NCBI RefSeq assembly: GCF_014640555.1
Contig: NZ_BMHE01000015.1
Location: 82,748-146,747 of the forward strand
Source of the DNA: Paenibacillus marchantiophytorum
Lineage (GTDB): Bacteria > Bacillota > Bacilli > Paenibacillales > NBRC-103111
DNA: 64,000 bases
Reading direction: 5' to 3'
Shown: one piece after another, positions 16,817 through 24,609 of the stretch
How the letters are laid out: each line of letters starts with the position of its first letter
Position numbering within the stretch: position 1 is the first letter of the stretch
Translations under genes and position numbers: made by a program
Notes under the pieces: generated by a model
Seen by the model: the letters and a program-made list of their open reading frames with translations, nothing else
Told to the model about the DNA's origin: nothing
Databases searched by the model: none

Positions 16817-17716
16817 ATGCTTACTGGGATTTCGGTTGCATTTATGGGCGGGGACGCCCGGCAACTAGAAGTAATTCAGAAATTTACCGAGTTAGATGCA
16901 ACTGTGACATTAATCGGTTTTGATAATCTCGGAAGGCAGTTCAGCGGTGTTTCAACGGCTAAACTTGACCCTGTATTACTGCAAACCGTGGACGTACTTA
17001 TATTACCTGCGGTGGGAACGGATGATTCAGGACAAGTGGAATCTGTGTTCTCCAATGAAGAAATGAGATTGACCGACGAACACATGGCTGCGCTGCCCAA
17101 GCATGCCAAAGTGTACACAGGGATGGCCAAGAATTTTCTTAAAAAGCTCTGCGCTGCCCATGACATTGAAGTGATTGAGTTATTCGAACGGGATGATATT
17201 GCCATCTACAATTCTATTCCGACTGCAGAGGGTGCACTCATGATGGCGATCCAGAACACAGATATCACAATTCATGGGTCTGTTTGCATGGTTTTAGGTT
17301 TTGGACGCACAGGCTTTACAATGGCCAAAACGTTGCAAGGATTAGGGGCGGCCGTCAAGGTTGGCGTAAGGAAGCCAGAGCATTTTGCGAGAGCGTGGGA
17401 GATGGGTTTTCAGCCTTTTTATACAAAGGACTTGTACCCGGAAGTGGGGAATATTGACTTGCTTTTTAACACAATTCCGACTATGATAGTCACAGCGCAA
17501 GTTATTACCAATATCCCACATCGCGCGCTCATCATCGATTTGGCTTCTAAACCTGGTGGAACGGACTTCCGATTCGCTGAGAAAAGAGGCATTAAAGCGA
17601 TGCTCGCGCCCGGTCTACCTGGCATCGTCGCCCCCAAAACAGCTGGCCGCATCATGGCAAACACATTAAGTCAGCTGATCGAGGAAGACTTCAAAGACAG
17701 GAGCGATGTGGAATGA
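16817..17716 (+). CDS. dpaA: Dipicolinate synthase subunit A
   Basis: DpaA with DpaB oxidises dihydrodipicolinate to dipicolinic acid, the spore-core chelator. The 299-residue protein has an N-terminal domain (VAFMGGDARQLEVIQKFTELD) and a Rossmann fold with GFGRTGFTMAKTLQGLG near residue 160. The C-terminal part contains IDLASKPGGTDF and APGLPGIVAPKTAG. AAAGGGGTG precedes ATG 16817. It overlaps dpaB by ATGA and is followed by the DAP pathway genes, which supply its substrate. A sigma-K promoter precedes it. Confidence 0.95.
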   Translation: MLTGISVAFMGGDARQLEVIQKFTELDATVTLIGFDNLGRQFSGVSTAKLDPVLLQTVDVLILPAVGTDDSGQVESVFSNEEMRLTDEHMAALPKHAKVYTGMAKNFLKKLCAAHDIEVIELFERDDIAIYNSIPTAEGALMMAIQNTDITIHGSVCMVLGFGRTGFTMAKTLQGLGAAVKVGVRKPEHFARAWEMGFQPFYTKDLYPEVGNIDLLFNTIPTMIVTAQVITNIPHRALIIDLASKPGGTDFRFAEKRGIKAMLAPGLPGIVAPKTAGRIMANTLSQLIEEDFKDRSDVE

Positions 17717-18306
17717 ATTGGCAAGGGAAAACGGTCGGTTATGCATTAACCGGTTCTCACTGTACGCTGGAAGAAGTCATGCCTCAGATTAAGAGATTTG
17801 TAGATGCAGGTGCACGTGTGATTCCGATTGTATCCAATTCGGTGATGACTACGGACACTCGATTTGGCAACTCTGCGGATTGGCAGCAGCAATTAAAGGA
17901 TATTACAGGCAATCAGATTATCTCTTCGATTGTAGATGCAGAACCACTAGGTCCATCCAAGTTGCTTGACGTGATGGTTATTGCGCCTTGTACAGGGAAT
18001 ACGACTAGTAAACTAGCAAATGCAATGACTGAAAGTCCTGTACTTATGGCGGCTAAGGCCCAGATGAGAAATTTGCGTCCGTTGGTTCTAGCTATTTCTA
18101 CCAATGACGGCCTAGGTTTGAATGCGATGAACATTGCTAAACTTTTAATCACCAAGAACATTTACTTCGTTCCTTATGGTCAAGACGCCCCTGGAGCCAA
18201 ACCAAATTCGTTGGTAGCTCGGATGGACTTGATTATGGAAGCCTGTGAAGCTGCACTGGAAGGTAAGCAATTGCAGCCGATGATTATTGAGAGATTTCAA
18301 TACTAA
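17713..18306 (+). CDS. dpaB: Dipicolinate synthase subunit B
   Basis: The 197-residue flavoprotein-like partner of DpaA. The N-terminus GKTVGYALTGSHCTLEEV and the segment VIAPCTGNTTSKLANAMT are typical of the phosphopantothenoylcysteine decarboxylase-like fold of DpaB. The start overlaps the dpaA stop (ATGA), so the subunits are translationally coupled. It acts in the mother cell during sporulation. asd follows after 36 bp. Confidence 0.94.
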   Translation: MNWQGKTVGYALTGSHCTLEEVMPQIKRFVDAGARVIPIVSNSVMTTDTRFGNSADWQQQLKDITGNQIISSIVDAEPLGPSKLLDVMVIAPCTGNTTSKLANAMTESPVLMAAKAQMRNLRPLVLAISTNDGLGLNAMNIAKLLITKNIYFVPYGQDAPGAKPNSLVARMDLIMEACEAALEGKQLQPMIIERFQY

Positions 18307-18342
18307 TTTATATATAATCCTTGAAGGGGAGAAACCAGCATA

Positions 18343-19380
18343 ATGTCGAACCAGAAGCTTTTTAATGTTGCAGTTGTAGGCGCTACAGGCGCAGTAGGAG
18401 AACAAATCATCCGTCTATTAGAAGAACGGAATTTCCCCATTAAGGAATTAAAATTGCTTTCTTCCGCCCGTTCAGCAGGCGTGAAGATTCCTTTTAAAGG
18501 TCAAGATGTGGTTGTTCAAGAAGCCACACCGGAGAGTTTTCAAGGTGTTGATATTGCATTGTTTAGTGCAGGCGGGGATGTTACCAAAGCATTAGCTCCT
18601 CATGCGGTTCAAGCGGGCACGATTTGTATTGATAACACGAGCGCATACCGTATGGATCCAGAAACGCCATTAGTTGTACCAGAAGTTAATGTTGAGAAAA
18701 TCAATGAACACAAAGGAATTATTGCGAATCCGAACTGTTCCACCATCCAAATGGTTGCTACACTTAAGCCATTATATGATCGTTATGGGATTTCCCGCGT
18801 TATCGTATCTACGTACCAAGCCGTTTCCGGAGCGGGCGCCAAAGCGATTGACGAAATGCTGAGACAGTCCAAGGAAGTTCTTGAAGGCAATGATGCAAAA
18901 CCAGATATTTTGCCAGTAGGTTCTCTGCCGGTCAAACATCAAATCGCCTTCAATGCGATTCCGCAAATCGACAAATTCCATGAAAATGGTTTTACGAATG
19001 AAGAAATGAAAATGATTCTTGAAACGAAAAAAATCATGGGCGATGAGTCCATTGAAGTTACAGCAACTTGTGTACGCATTCCGGTTGTTTACGGGCATTC
19101 TGAGTCCGTCTACGTGGAATTGAAAGAGGATTTTGACATTGAAGAAGTCAAAACGTTGCTGGCCAATGCTCCTGGCATTGTGCTAGTCGACAATCCGGAA
19201 GAGCAGCAATATCCACTGGCAACAGATGCAGCAGGCAAATTAGAAACTTTCGTGGGACGTGTACGTCGTGATTTGAGCAATCCCAGAGCATTAAACATGT
19301 GGATCGTTTCGGATAACCTGCTGAAAGGCGCAGCTTGGAATGCTGTGCAAATTGCTGAATATATTGCTATAGAACAATAA
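18343..19380 (+). CDS. asd: Aspartate-semialdehyde dehydrogenase
   Basis: Asd reduces aspartyl phosphate to aspartate semialdehyde, the branch point to lysine/DAP, threonine and methionine. The 345-residue protein starts with the NADP-binding motif GATGAVGEQI. The catalytic cysteine is C132 in NPNCSTIQ, and SGAGAKAIDE follows. AAGGGGAG precedes the ATG. With dapG and dapA it forms the feed into dihydrodipicolinate used by both DAP synthesis and dpaAB. Confidence 0.96.
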   Translation: MSNQKLFNVAVVGATGAVGEQIIRLLEERNFPIKELKLLSSARSAGVKIPFKGQDVVVQEATPESFQGVDIALFSAGGDVTKALAPHAVQAGTICIDNTSAYRMDPETPLVVPEVNVEKINEHKGIIANPNCSTIQMVATLKPLYDRYGISRVIVSTYQAVSGAGAKAIDEMLRQSKEVLEGNDAKPDILPVGSLPVKHQIAFNAIPQIDKFHENGFTNEEMKMILETKKIMGDESIEVTATCVRIPVVYGHSESVYVELKEDFDIEEVKTLLANAPGIVLVDNPEEQQYPLATDAAGKLETFVGRVRRDLSNPRALNMWIVSDNLLKGAAWNAVQIAEYIAIEQ

Positions 19381-19427
19381 TCAGCGCTACTGCGATTAGC
19401 AATATGCAGTGACTATGGGGGAAACTC

Positions 19428-20645
19428 ATGCGAATCCTTGTGCAGAAATTCGGAGGTACTTCGCTTTCCACCGCTTCAGCTAGAGAACACGTTATCGGAC
19501 ATATTCAAGACGCACTCAATCATCCTTATCAATTAGTTGTAGTGGTATCTGCGATGGGTAGAAAAGGCGAACCTTATGCGACGGATACGCTCCTTGAGCT
19601 CGTTCGAAAGAACGGAGAGGGGCTGCCGGCGCGGGAACTCGACATGCTGATGGGCTGCGGAGAGTTAATCTCTGCAGTGCATTTGTGCAGCTTGCTGCAA
19701 GCAAATGGTATTCGTTCTACCGTTTTGACAGGTGGGCAAGCTGGCATTCATACGAATGACGAGTATGGCAACGCGAAGATACTAGCTTTGCAGCCAAACC
19801 GAATCCTCGATTTATTGGCACAGGATTTGGTTGTCATTGTGACCGGATTTCAAGGGAAATCAAGTCAGGATGAATTGACCACACTTGGCAGGGGCGGCAG
19901 TGATACGTCCGCAACAGCGCTTGGAGCAGCATTAAAAGCCGAAATCGTCGATATATTCACCGATGTGAATGGTATCATGACAGCGGATCCAAGAATTGTA
20001 GAAGATGCGAAACCGCTTGTTCGTGTTAGCTTTGCTGAGATTTGCAATATGGCTCACAATGGTGCGAAGGTCATTCATCCTCGTGCTGTTGAAGTTGCTA
20101 TGCAGGCGAATATCCCAATTCGCGTGCGCTCTACGTTTTCGAAGGAAGAGGGAACATTGGTTACAGCTTCTGACAGTATGCCGAAGGAACGCAGCCAAGT
20201 AAGAGATTGTTTCGTTACAGGAATTGCCCATTTTACGAATATTACACAGATTCAAGTTGCGGCAGTAGAAGGGCAATTTGACCTTCAGCTTCGTGTGTTC
20301 AAGACGATGGCGCAGCATCAGATCAGTGTTGATTTTATTAATGTAAATCCGTCAGCGGTGGTCTATACGGTGTTTGATCATGAGGCGGAGCGAGCAGTCA
20401 AACTCCTAAGAGATCAAGGTTACGAGCCTAGGGCTTTAAGCGGGTGCGCCAAAGTTTCCGTTATCGGCGGGGGAATTAACGGTGTCCCAGGGATCATGGC
20501 ACATATTGTTGAAGCCTTGACCGAAGAAGACATTCGAATCCTTCAATCAGCTGACTCGAATACAACGATTTGGGTACTTGTTCAAGGTGAAGATATGATT
20601 AAATCTGTCAAAGCCTTGCATCATAAATTTAATTTATCGAAATGA
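19428..20645 (+). CDS. dapG: Aspartate kinase (DapG type)
   Basis: Aspartokinase phosphorylates aspartate. The 405-residue protein begins with VQKFGGTSLSTASAREHV and has TTLGRGGSDTSATALG in the kinase domain and two C-terminal ACT domains (INGVPGIMAHIVEALTEEDI within the second). The gene follows asd and precedes dapA, as dapG (aspartokinase I) does in B. subtilis, where DAP is the feedback inhibitor. GGGGGA precedes the ATG. Confidence 0.93.
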   Translation: MRILVQKFGGTSLSTASAREHVIGHIQDALNHPYQLVVVVSAMGRKGEPYATDTLLELVRKNGEGLPARELDMLMGCGELISAVHLCSLLQANGIRSTVLTGGQAGIHTNDEYGNAKILALQPNRILDLLAQDLVVIVTGFQGKSSQDELTTLGRGGSDTSATALGAALKAEIVDIFTDVNGIMTADPRIVEDAKPLVRVSFAEICNMAHNGAKVIHPRAVEVAMQANIPIRVRSTFSKEEGTLVTASDSMPKERSQVRDCFVTGIAHFTNITQIQVAAVEGQFDLQLRVFKTMAQHQISVDFINVNPSAVVYTVFDHEAERAVKLLRDQGYEPRALSGCAKVSVIGGGINGVPGIMAHIVEALTEEDIRILQSADSNTTIWVLVQGEDMIKSVKALHHKFNLSK

Positions 20646-20672
20646 AAATAGGAAATTCAGGAGGTGCAAACG

Positions 20673-21536
20673 GTGGATTTCGGAAGAGTAGTCACAGCTA
20701 TGGTCACTCCGTTTGACGATCAATTACAAGTCAATTGGGATCAAGTAGAACCACTTATTAACTATTTAATTGAGGATCAACAGTCGGATAGCCTTGTTAT
20801 TTGCGGAACAACCGGTGAAGCGCCTACCTTAATGGATGATGAGAAACTCAAGCTTATTGAGTTATCTGTTCGCTATTCACGTGGACGCTGCAAGATTATT
20901 GCAGGCACTGGCAGTAATGATACCTCACATACGATTCACTTTTCCCAAAAGGTTGAGAAACTTGGGGTAGACGGTTTATTAATCGTAGCTCCTTACTATA
21001 ACCGTCCTTCGCAAGAAGGGTTGTTTCAGCATTTCAAAGCGGTAGCTGAATCTGTTCAGACTGCGGTAATCCTGTATAACGTTCCAGGACGTACAGGCGT
21101 TAATCTAGATGCGGACACAACGGTTCGTCTTTCCCATATTTCGAATATCGTAGCCACGAAAGACTGTGCGAATACGGATCAATTGACACGCATTTTGAAT
21201 GAAGCAGCGCCTGGATTCCTTGTTTACAGCGGGGATGACAGCAATGCTTTGCCTGCTTTAGCCGTGGGTTGCCAAGGAATTATCAGTGTAGCCAGTCATG
21301 TGATTGGAAAAGAAATGCAATCTATGATAAAGTATTATCTAGAAGGCAACATTCAGCAAGCTGCTGAACTTCATCGTAAGCTTCACCCTCTTTTTACCGG
21401 CATTTTCCGTGTACCGAGTCCTGCGCCAATCAAGCATGCGCTCGCACTGAAAGGGATGGAAACAGGAGGAGTAAGACTTCCGCTAGTTCGCGTATCCGAG
21501 CAAGAAGGACAATTCATCCAATCACTTTTTGTATGA
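20673..21536 (+). CDS. dapA: 4-Hydroxy-tetrahydrodipicolinate synthase
   Basis: DapA condenses pyruvate with aspartate semialdehyde. The 287-residue TIM-barrel protein has CGTTGEAPTL, the tyrosine motif YNVPGRTGVN and the Schiff-base lysine K163 in VATKDC. GTG 20673 is chosen: AGGAGG (20659-20664) lies 8 nt upstream, and the product then starts MDFGRVVTAMVTPF as the family does. The in-frame GTG at 20664 overlaps the ribosome-binding site. A terminator follows, ending the dpa-dap block. Confidence 0.95.
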   Translation: MDFGRVVTAMVTPFDDQLQVNWDQVEPLINYLIEDQQSDSLVICGTTGEAPTLMDDEKLKLIELSVRYSRGRCKIIAGTGSNDTSHTIHFSQKVEKLGVDGLLIVAPYYNRPSQEGLFQHFKAVAESVQTAVILYNVPGRTGVNLDADTTVRLSHISNIVATKDCANTDQLTRILNEAAPGFLVYSGDDSNALPALAVGCQGIISVASHVIGKEMQSMIKYYLEGNIQQAAELHRKLHPLFTGIFRVPSPAPIKHALALKGMETGGVRLPLVRVSEQEGQFIQSLFV

Positions 21537-21548
21537 TAACGCCTAATG

Positions 21549-21581
21549 AATCGGTGCTTCCGGCATCGGTTTTCTTTTTTT
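21549..21581 (+). terminator. Intrinsic terminator after dapA
   Basis: AATCGGTGC pairs with GCATCGGTTT, including two wobble pairs, around a TTCCG loop, followed by a T-rich tract (TTTTCTTTTTTT). Confidence 0.75.
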
Positions 21582-21608
21582 GGGGAAACTAATGTAATCG
21601 GTATTAAC

Positions 21609-21638
21609 TTGTATTTGTAGTTTTTTTTCATGTATAAT
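21609..21638 (+). promoter_or_regulatory. sigma-A promoter of the RNase J gene
   Basis: TTGTAT (21609-21614), an 18-bp spacer and a consensus TATAAT (21633-21638), 69 bp before the start codon. Confidence 0.55.
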
Positions 21639-21706
21639 GGTTGCAAGTGACTAGTTCGGTTTTTTCATTTAAAATTCGTCGTCCAATCTTAGAAGGAGGT
21701 ATATTC

Positions 21707-23383
21707 TTGTCCAAAAAAAATATTGATAAACTTTTGATCTTCGCTCTTGGCGGCGTGGGCGAAATCGGAAAAAATATGTATTGCGTTCAGTATGCGAACG
21801 ATATCATCGTCATTGATAGTGGATTGAAATTTCCAGAGGAGGACATGCTGGGGATCGACATTGTCATTCCGGATATCGGCTACTTAACAGAGAATCGGGA
21901 TAAAGTACGCGGAATTATTATCACGCACGGCCATGAAGATCACATCGGCGGCTTACCTTATGTGCTTAAGCACCTTAATGTTCCTTTGTATGCAACTAAG
22001 CTAACAATGGGGCTTATCGAAGCTAAGCTGAAAGAGGCGAATTTGCTCGGAACTACGAACAGAATCGTTATTAACTCAGAAACTGTTCTTTCCTTAGGTG
22101 TACTTACGGCTTCGTTCTTCAAAACAAATCACAGCATTCCTGATTCTGTTGGTGTCGCTTTGGACACACCAGAAGGCGTAGTTGTTCACACAGGAGATTT
22201 CAAATTTGATCAAACACCTGTGAATGATCAATATGCGGACTTGCACCGTATGGCAGAAATCGGGAAGAAAGGCGTTCTTGCCTTGCTTTCCGATAGTACG
22301 AATGCAGAACGTCCAGGCTACACTGGCTCTGAGCGCAGTGTTGGAATTGAAATTGAAGAAGTTTTCCGTAAAGCTAAGCAAAGAGTTGTTATCGCGACAT
22401 TCGCTTCGAACATTCACCGTGTACAACAGGTGTTCGATGCAGCCGCGGCAACAAATCGTAAAGTAACGGTAATCGGTCGCAGTATGGTGAACGTAGTTTC
22501 GATTGCTAGCGAGTTAGGGTACTTGCACATTCCGGACGGCATGCTTATTGAGCCTGAAGAAGTGAACAAGCTTGCTGCTGACCGTGTGGTTATTCTTTCA
22601 ACAGGAAGCCAAGGCGAGCCGATGTCTGCGTTAACAAGAATGGCACGTTCCACTCATCGTAAAATCGATATTTTACCGGGTGATACGGTTATTATTGCAG
22701 CGACGCCAATTCCGGGCAATGAGCGTTATGTAGGGCGTACCGTTGATGAGCTATTCCGAATTGGTGCTAATGTCATTTACGGACCAGGTTCTGTAACTGG
22801 TGTCCACGTATCTGGTCACGGCAGCCAAGAAGAATTGAAATTAATGCTCAATCTGATAAAGCCTAAATATTTTATTCCGATTCATGGCGAATATCGCATG
22901 CTGCGTCAACATGCCATTCTTGCCGAATCTGTCGGCATTCCTAAAGAAGATATTTTTATGTGCGATATCGGCGACACAGTAGAAGTTCAGCACGGAGTTG
23001 CTCGCAAAGGCTCTAAAGTTCAAAGCGGCAACATTCTGATTGATGGACTCGGTGTAGGAGATGTAGGCAACATCGTGTTGCGCGACCGTAAGCTGCTGTC
23101 TCAAGATGGTATTCTGGTGGTCGTCGTTACACTAAGCAAACAAGATGGCAAAATCTTATCCGGACCGGATATTATCTCCCGTGGATTCGTCTATGTACGT
23201 GAATCTGAGGGTCTCTTGGAAGAAGCCAATCGTATTGTAACAAATACATTAACGAAATTAATGAACGAAAATGTAAATGAATGGGCATCTTTAAAAACAA
23301 ACGTGAAAGATGTTCTCGGACGTTTTTTATATGAACAAACCAGAAGAAGACCAATGATCCTTCCTATTATCATGGAAGTCTAG
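21707..23383 (+). CDS. Ribonuclease J
   Basis: RNase J is a metallo-beta-lactamase/beta-CASP ribonuclease with 5'-3' exo- and endonuclease activity. With TTG 21707 as start (AAGGAGG 8 nt upstream) it has 558 residues. The zinc motif HGHEDHIGG starts at H74 and is complete; DSTNAERPG, ATFASNIHR, STGSQGEP and IHGEYRM mark the other MBL and beta-CASP motifs. It ends RRPMILPIIMEV. The place after dapA is where B. subtilis has rnjB (ymfA), but the complete motif and the C-terminus resemble RNase J1, so I give no paralogue symbol. Confidence 0.93.
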   Translation: MSKKNIDKLLIFALGGVGEIGKNMYCVQYANDIIVIDSGLKFPEEDMLGIDIVIPDIGYLTENRDKVRGIIITHGHEDHIGGLPYVLKHLNVPLYATKLTMGLIEAKLKEANLLGTTNRIVINSETVLSLGVLTASFFKTNHSIPDSVGVALDTPEGVVVHTGDFKFDQTPVNDQYADLHRMAEIGKKGVLALLSDSTNAERPGYTGSERSVGIEIEEVFRKAKQRVVIATFASNIHRVQQVFDAAAATNRKVTVIGRSMVNVVSIASELGYLHIPDGMLIEPEEVNKLAADRVVILSTGSQGEPMSALTRMARSTHRKIDILPGDTVIIAATPIPGNERYVGRTVDELFRIGANVIYGPGSVTGVHVSGHGSQEELKLMLNLIKPKYFIPIHGEYRMLRQHAILAESVGIPKEDIFMCDIGDTVEVQHGVARKGSKVQSGNILIDGLGVGDVGNIVLRDRKLLSQDGILVVVVTLSKQDGKILSGPDIISRGFVYVRESEGLLEEANRIVTNTLTKLMNENVNEWASLKTNVKDVLGRFLYEQTRRRPMILPIIMEV

Positions 23384-23416
23384 GCTCGAACAGTCACTTG
23401 AACCTATGCAAATAGT

Positions 23417-23449
23417 AAAGCTCTCTCCGAATTCGGAGGGGGCTTTTTT
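23417..23449 (+). terminator. Intrinsic terminator after RNase J
   Basis: A 13-bp stem, AAAGCTCTCTCCG with CGGAGGGGGCTTT (two T-G pairs), AATT loop, running into T6. Confidence 0.9.
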
Positions 23450-23574
23450 CAATGTCGAGGGAACGACTTTCGATGCATGAAAGAACGCAAATTTATTCAT
23501 ACTATGGGAGATTATGATCCGTACATGCATAGCCGTCCAATTGGCCTAGGGCAGTACGACAAGGGGGAATTCGA

Positions 23575-24309
23575 GTGGCAGCATCAACAGGACCGAAGCA
23601 GCAAGAGCCGGAAACAGAGGAAGGGAAAAAGAACCCCGTCCTCGAGAATATTCAACAGTTGGGCCAAACCAATACACTTTCAGGCGAATCTAATATTTTC
23701 TGCCTTACGATTATTGGACAAGTGGAAGGGCATATCGTACTCCCACCTCAAAATAAGACAACAAAATATGAGCATTTAATTCCACAGCTCGTGGCAGCTG
23801 AGCAAAATCCGAAAATTGAAGGCGTCATGATTATCCTCAATACGGTGGGAGGAGACGTTGAAGCAGGTTTAGCCATTGCAGAGATGGTGGCTACGCTGTC
23901 CAAACCGACTATTGCCCTCGTGCTAGGCGGGGGACATAGCATAGGGGTTCCAATTGCCGTCTCAGCGAATTATTCCATTATCGCGGAAACGGCAACAATG
24001 ACGATCCATCCGATCCGATTGAATGGGTTAATTATCGGCGTTCCTCAAACGTTTGAATATTTGGATAAAATGCAGGAGCGTGTCGTTCGATTTGTAACGA
24101 AACATTCCAATGTGACGGAAGATAAATTTAAAGAGCTAATGTTCAAAACGGGAGAGCTCACGAGAGATATCGGAACTACCGTTATTGGGGTTGATGCCGT
24201 TAAATATGGTCTAATTGATCAAGTCGGTGGCATCGGAGATGCCATTCGAGAGCTGAATAAGCGGATTGATGCTAAGAAAGCATCTCCCAATGGAGGATTG
24301 GTGCAATGA
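23575..24309 (+). CDS. tepA: ClpP-fold serine peptidase TepA
   Basis: TepA-type proteins belong to the ClpP/crotonase fold; the B. subtilis homologue is described as translocation-enhancing and degrades small acid-soluble spore proteins. The 244-residue protein has an acidic N-terminal tail and then the peptidase core: ILNTVGGDVEAGLAIAEMV, the putative catalytic serine in GGGHSIGVPI and TMTIHPIRLNG. No signal peptide is evident. GTG 23575 follows AAGGGGGA at good spacing. It overlaps ylzJ (ATGA) and sits before spoIIIE as in Bacillus. Confidence 0.88.
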   Translation: MAASTGPKQQEPETEEGKKNPVLENIQQLGQTNTLSGESNIFCLTIIGQVEGHIVLPPQNKTTKYEHLIPQLVAAEQNPKIEGVMIILNTVGGDVEAGLAIAEMVATLSKPTIALVLGGGHSIGVPIAVSANYSIIAETATMTIHPIRLNGLIIGVPQTFEYLDKMQERVVRFVTKHSNVTEDKFKELMFKTGELTRDIGTTVIGVDAVKYGLIDQVGGIGDAIRELNKRIDAKKASPNGGLVQ

Positions 24310-24545
24310 TTCATTACTCTGTGCTGCCAATGGAAGTGGTATTTGAGGGGATCGAGACCTACGAGCCCAAGTATCTGGAGATCGAGCAAGGCGGCATATC
24401 GATGCAGATAGAACCTATTAGCGGCTTTCAAGCACGCATAGTAAGACTATACAGTTGCAATCCTCAGGACTATTTAAATCGTCAATATGCCCCTGGAACT
24501 ATTATTTCCTATAGTCCTTTTCCGGAGGCGACTTCATCTATTTAA
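24306..24545 (+). CDS. ylzJ: YlzJ-like protein
   Basis: A 79-residue protein of unknown function. MIHYSVLPMEVVFEG at the start and YAPGTIISYSPFP near the end are typical of the YlzJ family, which is found between tepA and spoIIIE in spore formers. The ATG overlaps the tepA stop. No signal peptide or metal motif is seen. The function is not known; conservation of position with tepA suggests a linked role. Confidence 0.8.
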   Translation: MIHYSVLPMEVVFEGIETYEPKYLEIEQGGISMQIEPISGFQARIVRLYSCNPQDYLNRQYAPGTIISYSPFPEATSSI

Positions 24546-24566
24546 AGCGCTGTTCCTGTATCATCA

Positions 24567-24599
24567 CCCAAGTCCAATATGGTATAATGTGGACTTGGG
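24567..24599 (+). promoter_or_regulatory. spoIIIE promoter embedded in a perfect palindrome
   Basis: CCCAAGTCCA (24567-24576) and TGGACTTGGG (24590-24599) are perfect 10-bp inverted arms. The 13-nt spacer contains an extended -10, TGGTATAAT (TATAAT 24583-24588). No clear -35 is present. The right arm abuts the GGGGGTGA ribosome-binding site of spoIIIE. Allowing a 2-nt bulge, TCACCC further pairs with GGGTGA. Confidence 0.65.
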
Positions 24600-24609
24600 G
24601 GTGACAAGT

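Noticed and set aside
16665..16868. A 67-codon frame between dut and dpaA
   Set aside because: It overlaps the dut terminator and the sigma-K promoter and shares no feature with known proteins.
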